Assembly (NCBI RefSeq): GCF_007830735.1 | Contig: NZ_VLLN01000020.1 | Location: 19,354-83,353, forward strand | Reading direction: 5' to 3' | Length of the DNA: 64,000 bases | Source of the DNA: Geobacter argillaceus | GTDB lineage: Bacteria; Desulfobacterota; Desulfuromonadia; Geobacterales; DSM-12255 | Shown: piece by piece, positions 53,018 through 61,861 of the stretch | Layout: every line of letters begins with the position of its first letter | Position numbering within the stretch: the first letter of the stretch is position 1 | Notes under the pieces: model-generated | Told to the model about the DNA's origin: nothing | The model's database searches: none | Seen by the model: only the letters and a program-made list of their open reading frames with translations | Made by a program: the position numbers and the translations under genes

Positions 53018-53668
53018 ATGAAGATCGGTATTATCGGCGGCACGTTCAACCCGATCCATATTGCCCATCTCCGCATTGCCGAGGAGGTCAGGGACCGGCT
53101 GGGGCTGGACCGGGTGGTCTTCATGCCCGCTGCCGCCCCGCCGCACAAGCCGCTGGCCGGCGAACTCTCCTTTGGCCACCGGTATGCCATGGTGGAGCTG
53201 GCAATCGCCAACAACCCGGCCTTCAGCGTATCGGACCTGGAAGGGAAGCGGGGGGGGCCCTCCTACTCCATCCACACGCTGCTTGAGCTGAGGCAGCTGC
53301 ACCCGGAGGACGAGCTCTTCTTCATCATCGGCAGTGACTCGTTCCTGGAAATCGCCTCCTGGTACCGCTACGCCGAGCTCTTTGCCTGCTGCAACATCGC
53401 TGTGGTGGAGCGGCCCGGCGGGAAAATATCTGATCTGAGGGCGGCCCTGCCGGCTGCCATTGCCGGGGAGTTCGAGAGCCATCGGGCCGGCGAACTTTTG
53501 ATCCACCGGTCCGGCTTTTACGTCCATTACCTGGCCGGCATGCCGCTGGCCATTTCCTCCAGCGCGATCCGCGAACTGGCGTACGGGGGGCATTCGCTCC
53601 GTTACCTCGTGCCCGACGCTGTTGCGCAATACATAACCGAACAAAGGATCTATGAAGATGTCCGATAA
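53018..53668 (+). CDS. nadD: Nicotinate-nucleotide adenylyltransferase
   Basis: A 216-aa nucleotidyltransferase that forms NaAD in NAD synthesis. The HxGH-type site reads GGTFNPIHIAHLRIAEEVRD (HIAH); IGSDSFLEIASWYRY and ISSSAIRELAYGGHSLRYLV are conserved in NadD. It starts 17 bases after proA and overlaps rsfS by 17 bases. Confidence 0.96.
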   Translation: MKIGIIGGTFNPIHIAHLRIAEEVRDRLGLDRVVFMPAAAPPHKPLAGELSFGHRYAMVELAIANNPAFSVSDLEGKRGGPSYSIHTLLELRQLHPEDELFFIIGSDSFLEIASWYRYAELFACCNIAVVERPGGKISDLRAALPAAIAGEFESHRAGELLIHRSGFYVHYLAGMPLAISSSAIRELAYGGHSLRYLVPDAVAQYITEQRIYEDVR

Positions 53669-54050
53669 ACCGATTCTGACCGCCGAAGAGCGGGCCCTCC
53701 AGTGTGCCCGTCTCGCCCTCGACAAGAAGGCCCTGGATGTAACCGCCCTGGAAATCCGCCGTCTGTCTACCATCGCCGACTACCTGGTCATCGCCTCCGG
53801 CAGTTCCGACAAGCAGGTGCAGGCCATTGCCGACTCGGTCCGCAAGGGGCTGAAGAAGTTCGGCAAGCCGCTGGACATGGAAGGGGAAAAGGAAGGGAAA
53901 TGGGTGGTCATCGACTATGGTGACGTGATCGTCCATGTCTTCGTGGAGGAACTCCGGCGGTACTACAACCTGGACGAGCTCTGGGCTGCGGCGCCGGAGC
54001 TTCCGATTCCCGCCGAGTATCAGTGGGAGAAGGCATCGCGTGAAGCTTAA
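53652..54050 (+). CDS. rsfS: Ribosomal silencing factor RsfS
   Basis: A 132-aa protein that binds L14 and blocks 30S-50S joining under starvation. DVTALEIRRLSTIADYLVIA, SGSSDKQVQAIADSVRK and GKWVVIDYGDVIVHVF are typical. Two ATGs (53652, 53658) follow AAAGGA; the second has the better spacing (9 bases). It overlaps nadD and rlmH, so translation is coupled. Confidence 0.95.
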   Translation: MKMSDKPILTAEERALQCARLALDKKALDVTALEIRRLSTIADYLVIASGSSDKQVQAIADSVRKGLKKFGKPLDMEGEKEGKWVVIDYGDVIVHVFVEELRRYYNLDELWAAAPELPIPAEYQWEKASREA

Positions 54051-54501
54051 GGTCCTCTGGGTCGGCAAGACCCAAGAGGAGTGGGTGCGGCGCGGCATTG
54101 ACGAATATGCCGGCCGGATCAGGCGCTACGTGCCTCTGGAACTTGCCGAGGCGAGGGAGGAAAAGGGGGCGGCGAGCGACAAGGCGAAAGGGAGGGAAGG
54201 GGAGCGGCTTCTCAAACTCCTTCCTGCAACTGCCCGTCTGGTCCTCCTGGACGAACGGGGTGACCAGCTCTCCTCCACCGAGCTTGCCGCTTTTCTGGGT
54301 AAGGAGCGGGACCGCGGCACCCCGGAGCTGGCCTTTGCCATCGGCGGCGCCTACGGCTTCGCCGATCCGATCCGCGCCCGTGCCAGCCGCACCATTGCCC
54401 TGTCCCGCATGACCTTTACCCACCAGATGGTCCGCATTTTCCTCCTCGAACAGCTCTACCGGGGCTTTACCATTCTCAATAACGAACCGTATCATCATTA
54501 A
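54040..54501 (+). CDS. rlmH: 23S rRNA (pseudouridine1915-N3)-methyltransferase
   Basis: A 153-aa SPOUT methyltransferase that modifies helix 69 of 23S rRNA on assembled ribosomes. LVLLDERGDQLSSTELAAFL, FAIGGAYGFADPIRARASRT and MTFTHQMVRIFLLEQLYRGF form the SAM-binding knot. The start is GTG at 54040 inside the rsfS end, with GGGAGAAGG upstream; the open frame further 5' is out of register with any conserved sequence. Confidence 0.95.
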   Translation: MKLKVLWVGKTQEEWVRRGIDEYAGRIRRYVPLELAEAREEKGAASDKAKGREGERLLKLLPATARLVLLDERGDQLSSTELAAFLGKERDRGTPELAFAIGGAYGFADPIRARASRTIALSRMTFTHQMVRIFLLEQLYRGFTILNNEPYHH

Positions 54502-54516
54502 ACTCCGAGGTGCGCC

Positions 54517-56058
54517 ATGGCCAAGAAACCGCTGCTGCTGATGATCCTGGACGGCTGGGGGATCAACCCGAACCGTGAGAACAATGCCGTTGCCCAGGCG
54601 GACACGCCGAACCTGAGCAGCTGCCTGAAGGAGTATCCCCACACCCGCATCCTCACCTCCGGCATGGCGGTCGGCCTGCCCGAGGGGCAGATGGGGAATT
54701 CCGAGGTGGGGCACCTGAACATCGGTGCCGGCCGAGTTGTCTACCAGGACCTGACCCGGATCAGCAAGGCGATTAGCGATGGCGATTTTTTCGAGAACCC
54801 GGTTCTCCTCGACTGCCTCAAAAGGACCAAGGCGGCCGGCGGCCGGCTGCACCTGGCCGGACTCCTTTCGGATGGCGGGGTCCACTCCCACAACACCCAC
54901 CTGTACGGTCTTCTGGAGCTGGCAAAACGGCACGGTCTCACGGAGGTCTTTGTCCACTGCTTCATGGACGGCCGGGATACGCCGCCCAGGAGCGGTGGCG
55001 ACTACCTGGCCGAACTGGAGGCAAAGATCAAAGAGATCGGTGTCGGCACGGTTGCCACGGTGAGCGGCCGCTACTACGCCATGGACCGGGACAACCGTTG
55101 GGAGCGGGTGGAGAAGGCGTATAACGCTATGGTCCTTGGCGAGGGGGAGACAGCTACCTCAACAGCCGAGGCGATTGCCAGGACCTATGCCGCCGACGTG
55201 ACCGACGAGTTCGTACTCCCTACCGTCATTACCGCTGGCGGCGCACCGGTCGGGAGTGTAGCCGACAACGACGGTTTCATCTTTTTCAACTTTCGCTCCG
55301 ACCGGGCTCGGGAGATCACCCGCGTCCTGGCCCTGGACGAATTTTCCGGCTTCCCGCATAGGGTCAGGCCGAAGCTCTCGTCCTATGTCTGCATGACCGA
55401 ATACGATGCCACCTTTGGCCTCCCCATCGCCTTTGATCAGGAGTCGCTGACCAACATCCTGGGTGGGGTGCTGGCCGCGGCCGGGAAGCACCAGCTCAGG
55501 ATTGCCGAGACGGAAAAATACGCCCATGTTACCTTTTTCTTCAACGGTGGAGTCGAGGAGCCGTTTGCCGGTGAGGAGCGCTGTCTCATCCCCTCCCCCA
55601 AGGAGGTGGCCACCTACGACCTGAAGCCGGAGATGAGCGCCTATCCGGTGACCGAAGAGCTCCTGCGCAGACTGGACGGGGGGACGTACGACGTGATCGT
55701 CCTCAACTTCGCCAACTGCGACATGGTGGGGCATACCGGCATCCTGGCCGCGGCCATCAAGGCAGTGGAGGCGGTGGATGCCTGCGTCGGCAGGATAGTG
55801 GCCAAGGTGCGTGAACTGGGCGGGACGGTGCTGATCACCGCCGACCACGGCAATGCCGATCAGATGGCTGAGGAGAACGGCGAGCCGTACACCGCCCACA
55901 CCTGCAATCCGGTCTGGCTCGTCCTGGTGGATGACGCCAGGAAGCAGGCGCGTCTTAAGGACGAAGGGCGGCTTGCTGACATCGCGCCGACCATGCTGGA
56001 TATTCTTGGCATTGAAAAGCCGCGGGAAATGACCGGGGTGAGTCTGCTGGAGAAGTGA
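54517..56058 (+). CDS. gpmI: Cofactor-independent phosphoglycerate mutase
   Basis: A 513-aa Mn-dependent enzyme interconverting 2- and 3-phosphoglycerate. Catalytic Ser is in [19 protein letters not shown]; metal ligands include [22 protein letters not shown] and [26 protein letters not shown] is typical. It is the last gene of the housekeeping block, 15 bases after rlmH, and ends at a terminator. Confidence 0.97.
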   Translation: MAKKPLLLMILDGWGINPNRENNAVAQADTPNLSSCLKEYPHTRILTSGMAVGLPEGQMGNSEVGHLNIGAGRVVYQDLTRISKAISDGDFFENPVLLDCLKRTKAAGGRLHLAGLLSDGGVHSHNTHLYGLLELAKRHGLTEVFVHCFMDGRDTPPRSGGDYLAELEAKIKEIGVGTVATVSGRYYAMDRDNRWERVEKAYNAMVLGEGETATSTAEAIARTYAADVTDEFVLPTVITAGGAPVGSVADNDGFIFFNFRSDRAREITRVLALDEFSGFPHRVRPKLSSYVCMTEYDATFGLPIAFDQESLTNILGGVLAAAGKHQLRIAETEKYAHVTFFFNGGVEEPFAGEERCLIPSPKEVATYDLKPEMSAYPVTEELLRRLDGGTYDVIVLNFANCDMVGHTGILAAAIKAVEAVDACVGRIVAKVRELGGTVLITADHGNADQMAEENGEPYTAHTCNPVWLVLVDDARKQARLKDEGRLADIAPTMLDILGIEKPREMTGVSLLEK

Positions 56059-56093
56059 CGAAGGTGTGCGTGCTGCAACCGTAGTAAGTTCCG

Positions 56094-56132
56094 AAAAGCC
56101 GTCCGGTCAGTATTTGCTGCCGGGCGGCTTTT
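56094..56132 (+). terminator. Terminator after gpmI
   Basis: Stem AAAAGCCGTCCGG / CCGGGCGGCTTTT (one mismatch or G-U) with a 13-base loop and TTTTT. It closes the long housekeeping unit. Confidence 0.85.
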
Positions 56133-56216
56133 TGATTATATCTACACTCCGGTTGCGTGACATGTTATGGGATGCATGATATGGTAATACCGTGTAATAC
56201 AGCAAGGGGGCCCACT

Positions 56217-56462
56217 ATGCCATCACGACAACGTACGGTAATGACCCTGTCCGTTCCTCCGCTCATGGCGGCTGAATACCGGCAGCTTGCCAGGGAAAAA
56301 GGTGAGAGTGCCAGTGAGCTGTTCAGGGAGATGTTCACCTTTTACAAGCAGAACAAGCTTAAAGGGGAACTGTACGAGCTGCAGGAGTACGGCGCCGGCA
56401 AGGTCAGGGAGATGGGGATCAGCGAGGACGAGATCGAACACCTGATCTTCGGTGATCGTTAG
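56217..56462 (+). CDS. Ribbon-helix-helix antitoxin-like protein
   Basis: An 81-aa protein with an N-terminal RHH (RQRTVMTLSVPPLMAAEYRQ, LAREKGESASELFREMFTFY) and a charged C-terminal tail (EYGAGKVREMGISEDEIEHL) likely to wrap the toxin. ATG at 56217 has AAGGGGG seven bases upstream. The stop overlaps the toxin start (TAGTG), typical of type II toxin-antitoxin operons that repress their own promoter. Confidence 0.85.
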   Translation: MPSRQRTVMTLSVPPLMAAEYRQLAREKGESASELFREMFTFYKQNKLKGELYELQEYGAGKVREMGISEDEIEHLIFGDR

Positions 56463-56863
56463 TGCGGGTTGTCTTCGACACCAATATCTACATCTCCGCA
56501 TTCATAACACCTGGTGGACGCGCTGAGACGGCGTGGCTACGGGCGGTGCACGGCGAGGTTGAGCTGTTTACCTCGGTACCGATATTGACCGAAACGGCCC
56601 GCAAGCTGCGGGAAAAGTTCCGCTGGGACGATGAGCATATAACCGCTGCGGTCAAGCATGTGGCCGCGGTGGGAACCGTCGTCAAACCTTCAGGGAAGCT
56701 GGCGGTACTGACGGACGAGCCCGACAACCGGATTCTGGAATGTGCCTTGGAGGCAAAGGCGGGGGTGATCGTCACCGGTGACCGACATCTGCTGGATCTT
56801 GGAACATACGAGGGGGTGGTCATCGCCACCTTGGCGGCCTTTCTGGAGGGGAATATCCCCTGA
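56462..56863 (+). CDS. PIN-domain toxin (COG1569-type)
   Basis: A 133-aa putative RNase toxin. It starts GTG at 56462, overlapping the antitoxin stop by one base. PIN acidic residues are in VVFDTNIYISAF (Asp), LTETARKL (Glu), DEPDNRILECALEA (Asp) and VTGDRHLLDLG (Asp), matching the TIGR00305 family. Substrate RNA is unknown. It lies just before the AT-rich acquired segment. Confidence 0.88.
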   Translation: MRVVFDTNIYISAFITPGGRAETAWLRAVHGEVELFTSVPILTETARKLREKFRWDDEHITAAVKHVAAVGTVVKPSGKLAVLTDEPDNRILECALEAKAGVIVTGDRHLLDLGTYEGVVIATLAAFLEGNIP

Positions 56864-56890
56864 GCAGCATAGGCGGGGGGAGTAGCGAAA

Positions 56891-57154
56891 ATGAGAAATC
56901 AGGGGCAATTCCGAAGGAAAAAGAAAAATCTGAAACCTGAATTTGCCCTGCCGGATTCGGATGCCCAGTTTGCCTTTATCGCCGGGTATACCGAAGGTGG
57001 ATTCCCTTACGGGACCACACGGGATGAGTTGCTGGAGGATACTGTCGGCGGTGCCGACCAGGCGTGGTACTACTGGCAGGAGGCCGGAAAGCACTGGGAG
57101 AATGTGCCGGAAGCCATCGAGTTTGTCCGGAAGTATATTAAGAAGAGGGCATAG
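56891..57154 (+). CDS. Small hypothetical protein
   Basis: An 87-aa protein with a basic N-terminus (RNQGQFRRKKKNLKPEFALP) and an aromatic-rich body (FAFIAGYTEGGFPYGTTRDE, AWYYWQEAGKHWENVPEAIE). No signal peptide or Cys. I do not recognise the family. It is 27 bases after the PIN toxin and may belong to its transcript. Confidence 0.6.
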   Translation: MRNQGQFRRKKKNLKPEFALPDSDAQFAFIAGYTEGGFPYGTTRDELLEDTVGGADQAWYYWQEAGKHWENVPEAIEFVRKYIKKRA

Positions 57155-57269
57155 AGGGCTTCGGGGGAAACGGAAAGTGACCTCCCCTCGTAAAGAGCTG
57201 GAGGCATCTGGTTGTCTCGTACATACCGAAGGCCGGGCAATGTCACTAACATAAATTTCTTATTCCCCA

Positions 57270-57298
57270 TTGCACTCAAGGCGTTACGATTGTATAAA
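57270..57298 (+). promoter_or_regulatory. Promoter of the methyltransferase-ATPase operon
   Basis: TTGCAC (57270-57275), a 17-base spacer, then TATAAA (57293-57298). The predicted start near 57305 gives a leader of about 43 bases to the ATG at 57348. Confidence 0.7.
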
Positions 57299-57347
57299 AC
57301 AGGTTAAGAATGCCTCTTTACGGGCTACAGATTTGAGACTAACCAAA

Positions 57348-58427
57348 ATGGATGCTCGCATGGCTATCAGAAGTGAATTCAATGCAATTGACATCTATTG
57401 CGGCTCGGGGGCCGTAACAGAAGGCATGAAGGCAGAGGGAATAACCGTTCTCGCCGCTATCGATAATGATCCCATCGCTTGTGAAACCTACCGGCTAAAC
57501 CACCCGGAAGTTCATCTCTTTCCATCCGATATCCGCAGACTGAATCCGGCCACTATTCGAAAGAACATTAGTTTCAGTGGACGGCTGGATTTACTTGTTG
57601 TCTGTGCACCTTGCCAACCGTTCAGCAGCCAGAACCGGAAACGTTCGGCTGATGACCACCGGGCTGATTTGGTTCTTGAAAGCCTAAAGTTCATTAAAGA
57701 ATTCGAGCCAGAGGTTGTGTTTTTCGAGAACGTTCCCGGAATTGCGATCTCCGGTCCGTTACATAGCCTGCGTCATAAATTGGCTGAACTCGGCTATACG
57801 CTCGCAGAACCCAAGACACTGAACGCAGCTGATTGCGGCGTACCCCAGCGTCGTGAGCGCTGCATCATGGTCGCGGCCCGAAATCGGGAATGTATCAATT
57901 CGTTTTATGACTCGATCAATGCCCATCCCACCGTCACCGTTCGTCAGACTATTGGCGGGTTGAGACAGCTTTGTTCCGGTGAGCGCGACCCCGACGACCC
58001 GCTGCATTTTGCCCGAAATCATCAGCCGATTGTTTTGCAGCGCTTACAGCACATCCCGCAAGATGGTGGGAGTCGCCTGTCATTGCCGCCGGAGCTGGAG
58101 TTGAAGTGCCACAAAGGGCGGAAAAACGATTTTCCGGACGTGTACGGCCGCATGCGCTGGGACGATGTGGCGCCCACTTTGACCACCGGCTGTACGGATG
58201 TTACGAAAGGCCGCTTTGCCCATCCCCGCGACAATCGGGCGATTACGCTCAGAGAGGCGGCCCTGCTCCAGTCGTTTCCCCCCCACTATCGTTTCTCGGG
58301 CAATTCCGGCCAGATAGCCCGCCAGATTGGCAACGCCGTACCCGTGAACATGATTCGGACCCTGGCGCCGGCACTCAAGTGCTGCTTGCAACGCGTGCGA
58401 AACCCCGAAGCAACCATCGCATGTTGA
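57348..58427 (+). CDS. DNA cytosine-5 methyltransferase
   Basis: A 359-aa C5 MTase with motifs in order: I (AIDIYCGSGAVTEGMKAEG), IV with catalytic Cys (VVCAPCQPFSSQNRK), VI (FFENVPG), VIII (GVPQRRERC), a target-recognition region around residues 210-290, and X (SGNSGQIARQIGNAVP). All catalytic residues are present; the recognition sequence cannot be predicted. Start ATG at 57348, or 57360; no clear Shine-Dalgarno. It is the first gene of a five-gene unit and would protect host DNA if the unit is a restriction system. Confidence 0.93.
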   Translation: MDARMAIRSEFNAIDIYCGSGAVTEGMKAEGITVLAAIDNDPIACETYRLNHPEVHLFPSDIRRLNPATIRKNISFSGRLDLLVVCAPCQPFSSQNRKRSADDHRADLVLESLKFIKEFEPEVVFFENVPGIAISGPLHSLRHKLAELGYTLAEPKTLNAADCGVPQRRERCIMVAARNRECINSFYDSINAHPTVTVRQTIGGLRQLCSGERDPDDPLHFARNHQPIVLQRLQHIPQDGGSRLSLPPELELKCHKGRKNDFPDVYGRMRWDDVAPTLTTGCTDVTKGRFAHPRDNRAITLREAALLQSFPPHYRFSGNSGQIARQIGNAVPVNMIRTLAPALKCCLQRVRNPEATIAC

Positions 58428-58434
58428 CGCCTAC

Positions 58435-58899
58435 ATGAAGAAGCGTCCGTCGGCCATATCCGAAACTGTCTCGGGGGCCATGCGCAGCATGCCGGAACAT
58501 TCCACCGGCCCGGAAATGGCGGTGCGGCGGTTGCTTTATGCAAGTGGTTTACGTTATCGAGTGCAGTACCCGGTTCCCGGCGCCCCACGCCGTTCCATCG
58601 ACATTGCATTTCCCGGCAAAAAAGTTGCCGTTTTCATTGACGGTTGCTTTTGGCACGGATGCGCTGAGCATCGGAACATTCCCGCACATAATCGCGATTG
58701 GTGGCAAAACAAGATCGACCAGAACCGGTCACGGGACCGTGATACTGATGAAAAGCTCAGTAATGCCGGGTGGCAGGTTCTCAGGTATTGGGAGCATGAT
58801 CCGGCAGAGCGGATTGTTTCAGAAGTACATAATTTATTTGGATCGAGAGAGACTCAGGGGATAAAATGGCAAAACTCCGGGTTAGAGCCCGTGCAGTAG
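58435..58899 (+). CDS. vsr: Vsr-family DNA endonuclease
   Basis: A 154-aa Vsr-like nuclease, 7 bases after the methyltransferase. The fold signature includes SGAMRSMPEHSTGPEMAVRR, YPVPGAPRRSIDIAFPGKKV (catalytic Asp), VFIDGCFWHGCAEH and WWQNKIDQNRSRDRDTDEKL. Classic Vsr nicks T-G mismatches made by deamination of 5-methylcytosine. In defence loci, Vsr-fold proteins may instead be the restricting nuclease. The C-terminus overlaps the next start by 34 bases, so translation is coupled. Confidence 0.92.
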   Translation: MKKRPSAISETVSGAMRSMPEHSTGPEMAVRRLLYASGLRYRVQYPVPGAPRRSIDIAFPGKKVAVFIDGCFWHGCAEHRNIPAHNRDWWQNKIDQNRSRDRDTDEKLSNAGWQVLRYWEHDPAERIVSEVHNLFGSRETQGIKWQNSGLEPVQ

Positions 58900-61859
58900 A
58901 TATGCTGGGTCGGCAGCAAATTGCCGGTATACCTACAGCCATTCATGAACTTTTCAAGAATGCTCATGATGCCTATGCGGAACGGGCGGAAGTTGACTAC
59001 TTCCGACGTACACGGCTCCTCGTCTTGCGTGATGATGGCTACGGAATGACCCGCGACGATGTGGAAAATCGTTGGTTGACTCTGGGCACTGAAAGCCGTC
59101 TTAAGGCCAACCGGCCGGATTCGGTCGATAGTTGGACTGGTCCAAAGAATCTGCCCCGTCGTGTAATCATGGGCGAAAAGGGTATCGGTCGTCTGGCAAT
59201 AGCCGTAATAGCTCCAATTACGCTGTTACTCACCCGTGCCGTACGCCCAAATAAAAAAATGCACAATCTTGTTGTCGCCTTGGTGCATTGGGGGCTATTC
59301 GAGCAGCCCGGATTGGAAATCGGCATGATCGATGTGCCCATTATCGAACTTCCCGGCGGGACTCTACCCACGCGGGAGAATGTTAATGAACTCATCAGTC
59401 GTGTACGTCAAAACATTGAAGAGTTGCGAGAAGAACTCGATGAGACGGAATTCTCTCGTCTTAATGGTGAATTGGACAAGGCAAAGACCGTTGCTCCCGA
59501 TAAAATTGATGCTACACTCCGCAACTTGTTGAAAAAAGGTGAAGTGCCTCTGTCACTGAGCGGGGATGGCTATGGTACGCACTTTATCCTGCTGCCCACG
59601 GCGGAAGAATTGAACGACGATATCGATGGGCGAAAAGATAGAGATCCTACGAATATTGATCGCTTCCTTCTGGGTTTTTCCAACACCATGACAGGTGAAA
59701 CCCCGGTGATCAGGACGGAATTCCGTGACCACCATCTCGATGAAGTGCCAAACGAATTGATCGGACCGTCCAATTTTTTCACACATCATGAATTTAATAA
59801 CTCCGACCATCACATCTCTGGAATTTTTGACGAATACGGTCAATTCAACGGTACGGTTCGGATTTATGGTGAATCGCACCCATTTGTATGCAATTGGCCC
59901 GAAGGTAGAGGAAAAGCCATCGCATGTGGCCCTTTCTCCATAGAATTCTCTTATGTTATGGGCCGCCAAGCTGAATCCCAATTGAAGGCGGAGGATCACA
60001 AGTCGATAATCGACAAATTAGAACGTATCGGCGGATTATATATTTTCAGAAACGGAATACGGATACTTCCATACGGAAATACCGATTACGATTTCCTGGA
60101 AATCGAAAAGCGACGGACCAAAAGCGCCCAAGACTGGTTTTTTTCTTATCGCCGCATGATGGGATACATCGCCATCAGCCATGAAGACAATGGGAAATTA
60201 CATGAAAAAGCCGGACGGGAAGGGTTCCGGCAGAATCAAGCATATCGTGAATTTAGAAATGTTCTGATCAACCTTTTCGAGCGCCTGGCCCTTGAGTTTT
60301 TCAGACAAACCGCCCCGCAAAGTGATGCGTACTGGGAAAAACGGAATGAACTGGCATCGCAAGCCGAGCTGTTGAAAAAACAAAAGAAAAAGGCCGACGA
60401 GCGCAGAAAAGAATTCAAAAAGTTAGTCGACGACTTTTTCAAGGCATACGAGGACGGTGAATTCGAGCGTCGGGCTGAAAAAATCAAAACAAGGGTCGAA
60501 CGGAAACTGGAACGTCTGCTAACTCTAGAAGATGATGGTGCACTGGCCCTGGGGGTGCGGGAGCTTGAGGCGGATACGGGAGGGAGGCTTCGTGAGTTGG
60601 AGGATTCCGTTACTATTACCAAGCCGCGTGGTTTGGCGTTAACCGCGCGACTTGAAAAAGACTGGGCTTCTTATCAGCGTGTTTCAGCTGATGTTCGCGA
60701 GAAAATCATAACTCCTCTTCGTCAAGAGATAAACAGTCTCATTCGCGAAGCGACCGCAAGCAGAATTACAGATGCCCAGCGACGCGAAGCTGCTCTGGAC
60801 CTCCTGGAAAAACAAAAATCCGAACTTGTCCGTGACGTATCCGCTTTAAGAAGTGATGCTTATGCCGCCCAGGAACAACTCCGGACAACTTTGAAAGAAG
60901 TAGTTCGGGAAGAATTCAGCCAGTTTCGGGAGACAGCAGAAAAATTGCTTATAGATTTCACACGTCAAACCGCTGAAGATCCCGACAAGTTGGATGATGC
61001 CAGAGTCACGCTAGAGCAAGAACTTGCTCGCATTCGTGAGAGTGAGATATCTCTCCTCGAAGCCATTAAGCGGCAATTGATCGAGTTTACCGAGGGGCTC
61101 AGAGAACGTGAAACCGTGGATGACCGGGTGGGAGCGTTGGAGCAAAAGGCCCAGCGCCTCGAAGAGCAACTGGAATTTTACTCCGACTTCGCGCAAATGG
61201 GTATGGCTGTTGGTATCCTCCAGCATGAATTTGAAAAGACCGCTCGCAACATGCGTGTAGCGGTGAGGGATTTGAAACCATGGGCTGACGGAACCCCGGA
61301 TTTGAAAAAAGTGTACACCAGGTTGCGCAATTCATTTGACCATTTGGACGGTTATTTGAAATTACTCGACCCTCTCGGTCGGCGGCTTAATCGGACAAAG
61401 GTTGAACTTTCGGGTGACGAAATACGTCTGCATATTCGCCGAATTTTCCGCAGATTGCTTGAAGAGAACGATATTGAGCTTGTTGCAACTGACACGTTTC
61501 TATCACGAAAAGTTAAATGTATCTCCTCTTCAATTTTAGCAGCCTTTGTCAACGTGGTAGACAATGCCATTTACTGGGTTGCCAACGGAGCAAAAGACGA
61601 AAAGATCATCCGTCTGGATGTCGATAGCGATGGATTCCTGATTTCGAATAGCGGTCCCGGGATCGAGGAACGGTTACGGGATCGCATTTTCGAATTCGGT
61701 GAATCATCCAAGCCGGGAGGGCGGGGAATGGGTTTGGCCATATCCCGCGATACTCTCCAAAGAGAAGGCTTTGATTTGGAGTTGTTACAAGCCGGATCAA
61801 CTGTTGAGCCGGTATTTCGTATCAAAACCACTCAATCCGATAATGAGGAGGAGCAATAG
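58866..61859 (+). CDS. Dual-GHKL ATPase: MutL/MORC/Hsp90-like plus histidine-kinase-like
   Basis: A 997-aa soluble protein. The N-terminal GHKL site has ELFKNAHDAY (Glu28, Asn32, Asp35), LRDDGYGM (56-61), RWLTLGTES and MGEKGIGRLA (102-110), as in MutL/Hsp90/MORC-type ATPases. About residues 490-770 are coiled coil (LLKKQKKKADERRKEFKKLV; LEQKAQRLEEQLEF). The C-terminus is kinase-like: His787 in GILQHEFEKT, N-box FVNVVDNAIYW (Asn900), NSGPGIEERL and GGRGMGLAISRD. No membrane segment. ATG has AGGGG five bases upstream. The pair with the receiver protein downstream suggests phosphotransfer or ATP-driven gating of a DNA clamp. Related GHKL/MORC-like ATPases are known beside restriction-modification genes. 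Confidence 0.88.
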   Translation: MAKLRVRARAVDMLGRQQIAGIPTAIHELFKNAHDAYAERAEVDYFRRTRLLVLRDDGYGMTRDDVENRWLTLGTESRLKANRPDSVDSWTGPKNLPRRVIMGEKGIGRLAIAVIAPITLLLTRAVRPNKKMHNLVVALVHWGLFEQPGLEIGMIDVPIIELPGGTLPTRENVNELISRVRQNIEELREELDETEFSRLNGELDKAKTVAPDKIDATLRNLLKKGEVPLSLSGDGYGTHFILLPTAEELNDDIDGRKDRDPTNIDRFLLGFSNTMTGETPVIRTEFRDHHLDEVPNELIGPSNFFTHHEFNNSDHHISGIFDEYGQFNGTVRIYGESHPFVCNWPEGRGKAIACGPFSIEFSYVMGRQAESQLKAEDHKSIIDKLERIGGLYIFRNGIRILPYGNTDYDFLEIEKRRTKSAQDWFFSYRRMMGYIAISHEDNGKLHEKAGREGFRQNQAYREFRNVLINLFERLALEFFRQTAPQSDAYWEKRNELASQAELLKKQKKKADERRKEFKKLVDDFFKAYEDGEFERRAEKIKTRVERKLERLLTLEDDGALALGVRELEADTGGRLRELEDSVTITKPRGLALTARLEKDWASYQRVSADVREKIITPLRQEINSLIREATASRITDAQRREAALDLLEKQKSELVRDVSALRSDAYAAQEQLRTTLKEVVREEFSQFRETAEKLLIDFTRQTAEDPDKLDDARVTLEQELARIRESEISLLEAIKRQLIEFTEGLRERETVDDRVGALEQKAQRLEEQLEFYSDFAQMGMAVGILQHEFEKTARNMRVAVRDLKPWADGTPDLKKVYTRLRNSFDHLDGYLKLLDPLGRRLNRTKVELSGDEIRLHIRRIFRRLLEENDIELVATDTFLSRKVKCISSSILAAFVNVVDNAIYWVANGAKDEKIIRLDVDSDGFLISNSGPGIEERLRDRIFEFGESSKPGGRGMGLAISRDTLQREGFDLELLQAGSTVEPVFRIKTTQSDNEEEQ

Positions 61860-61861
61860 GG

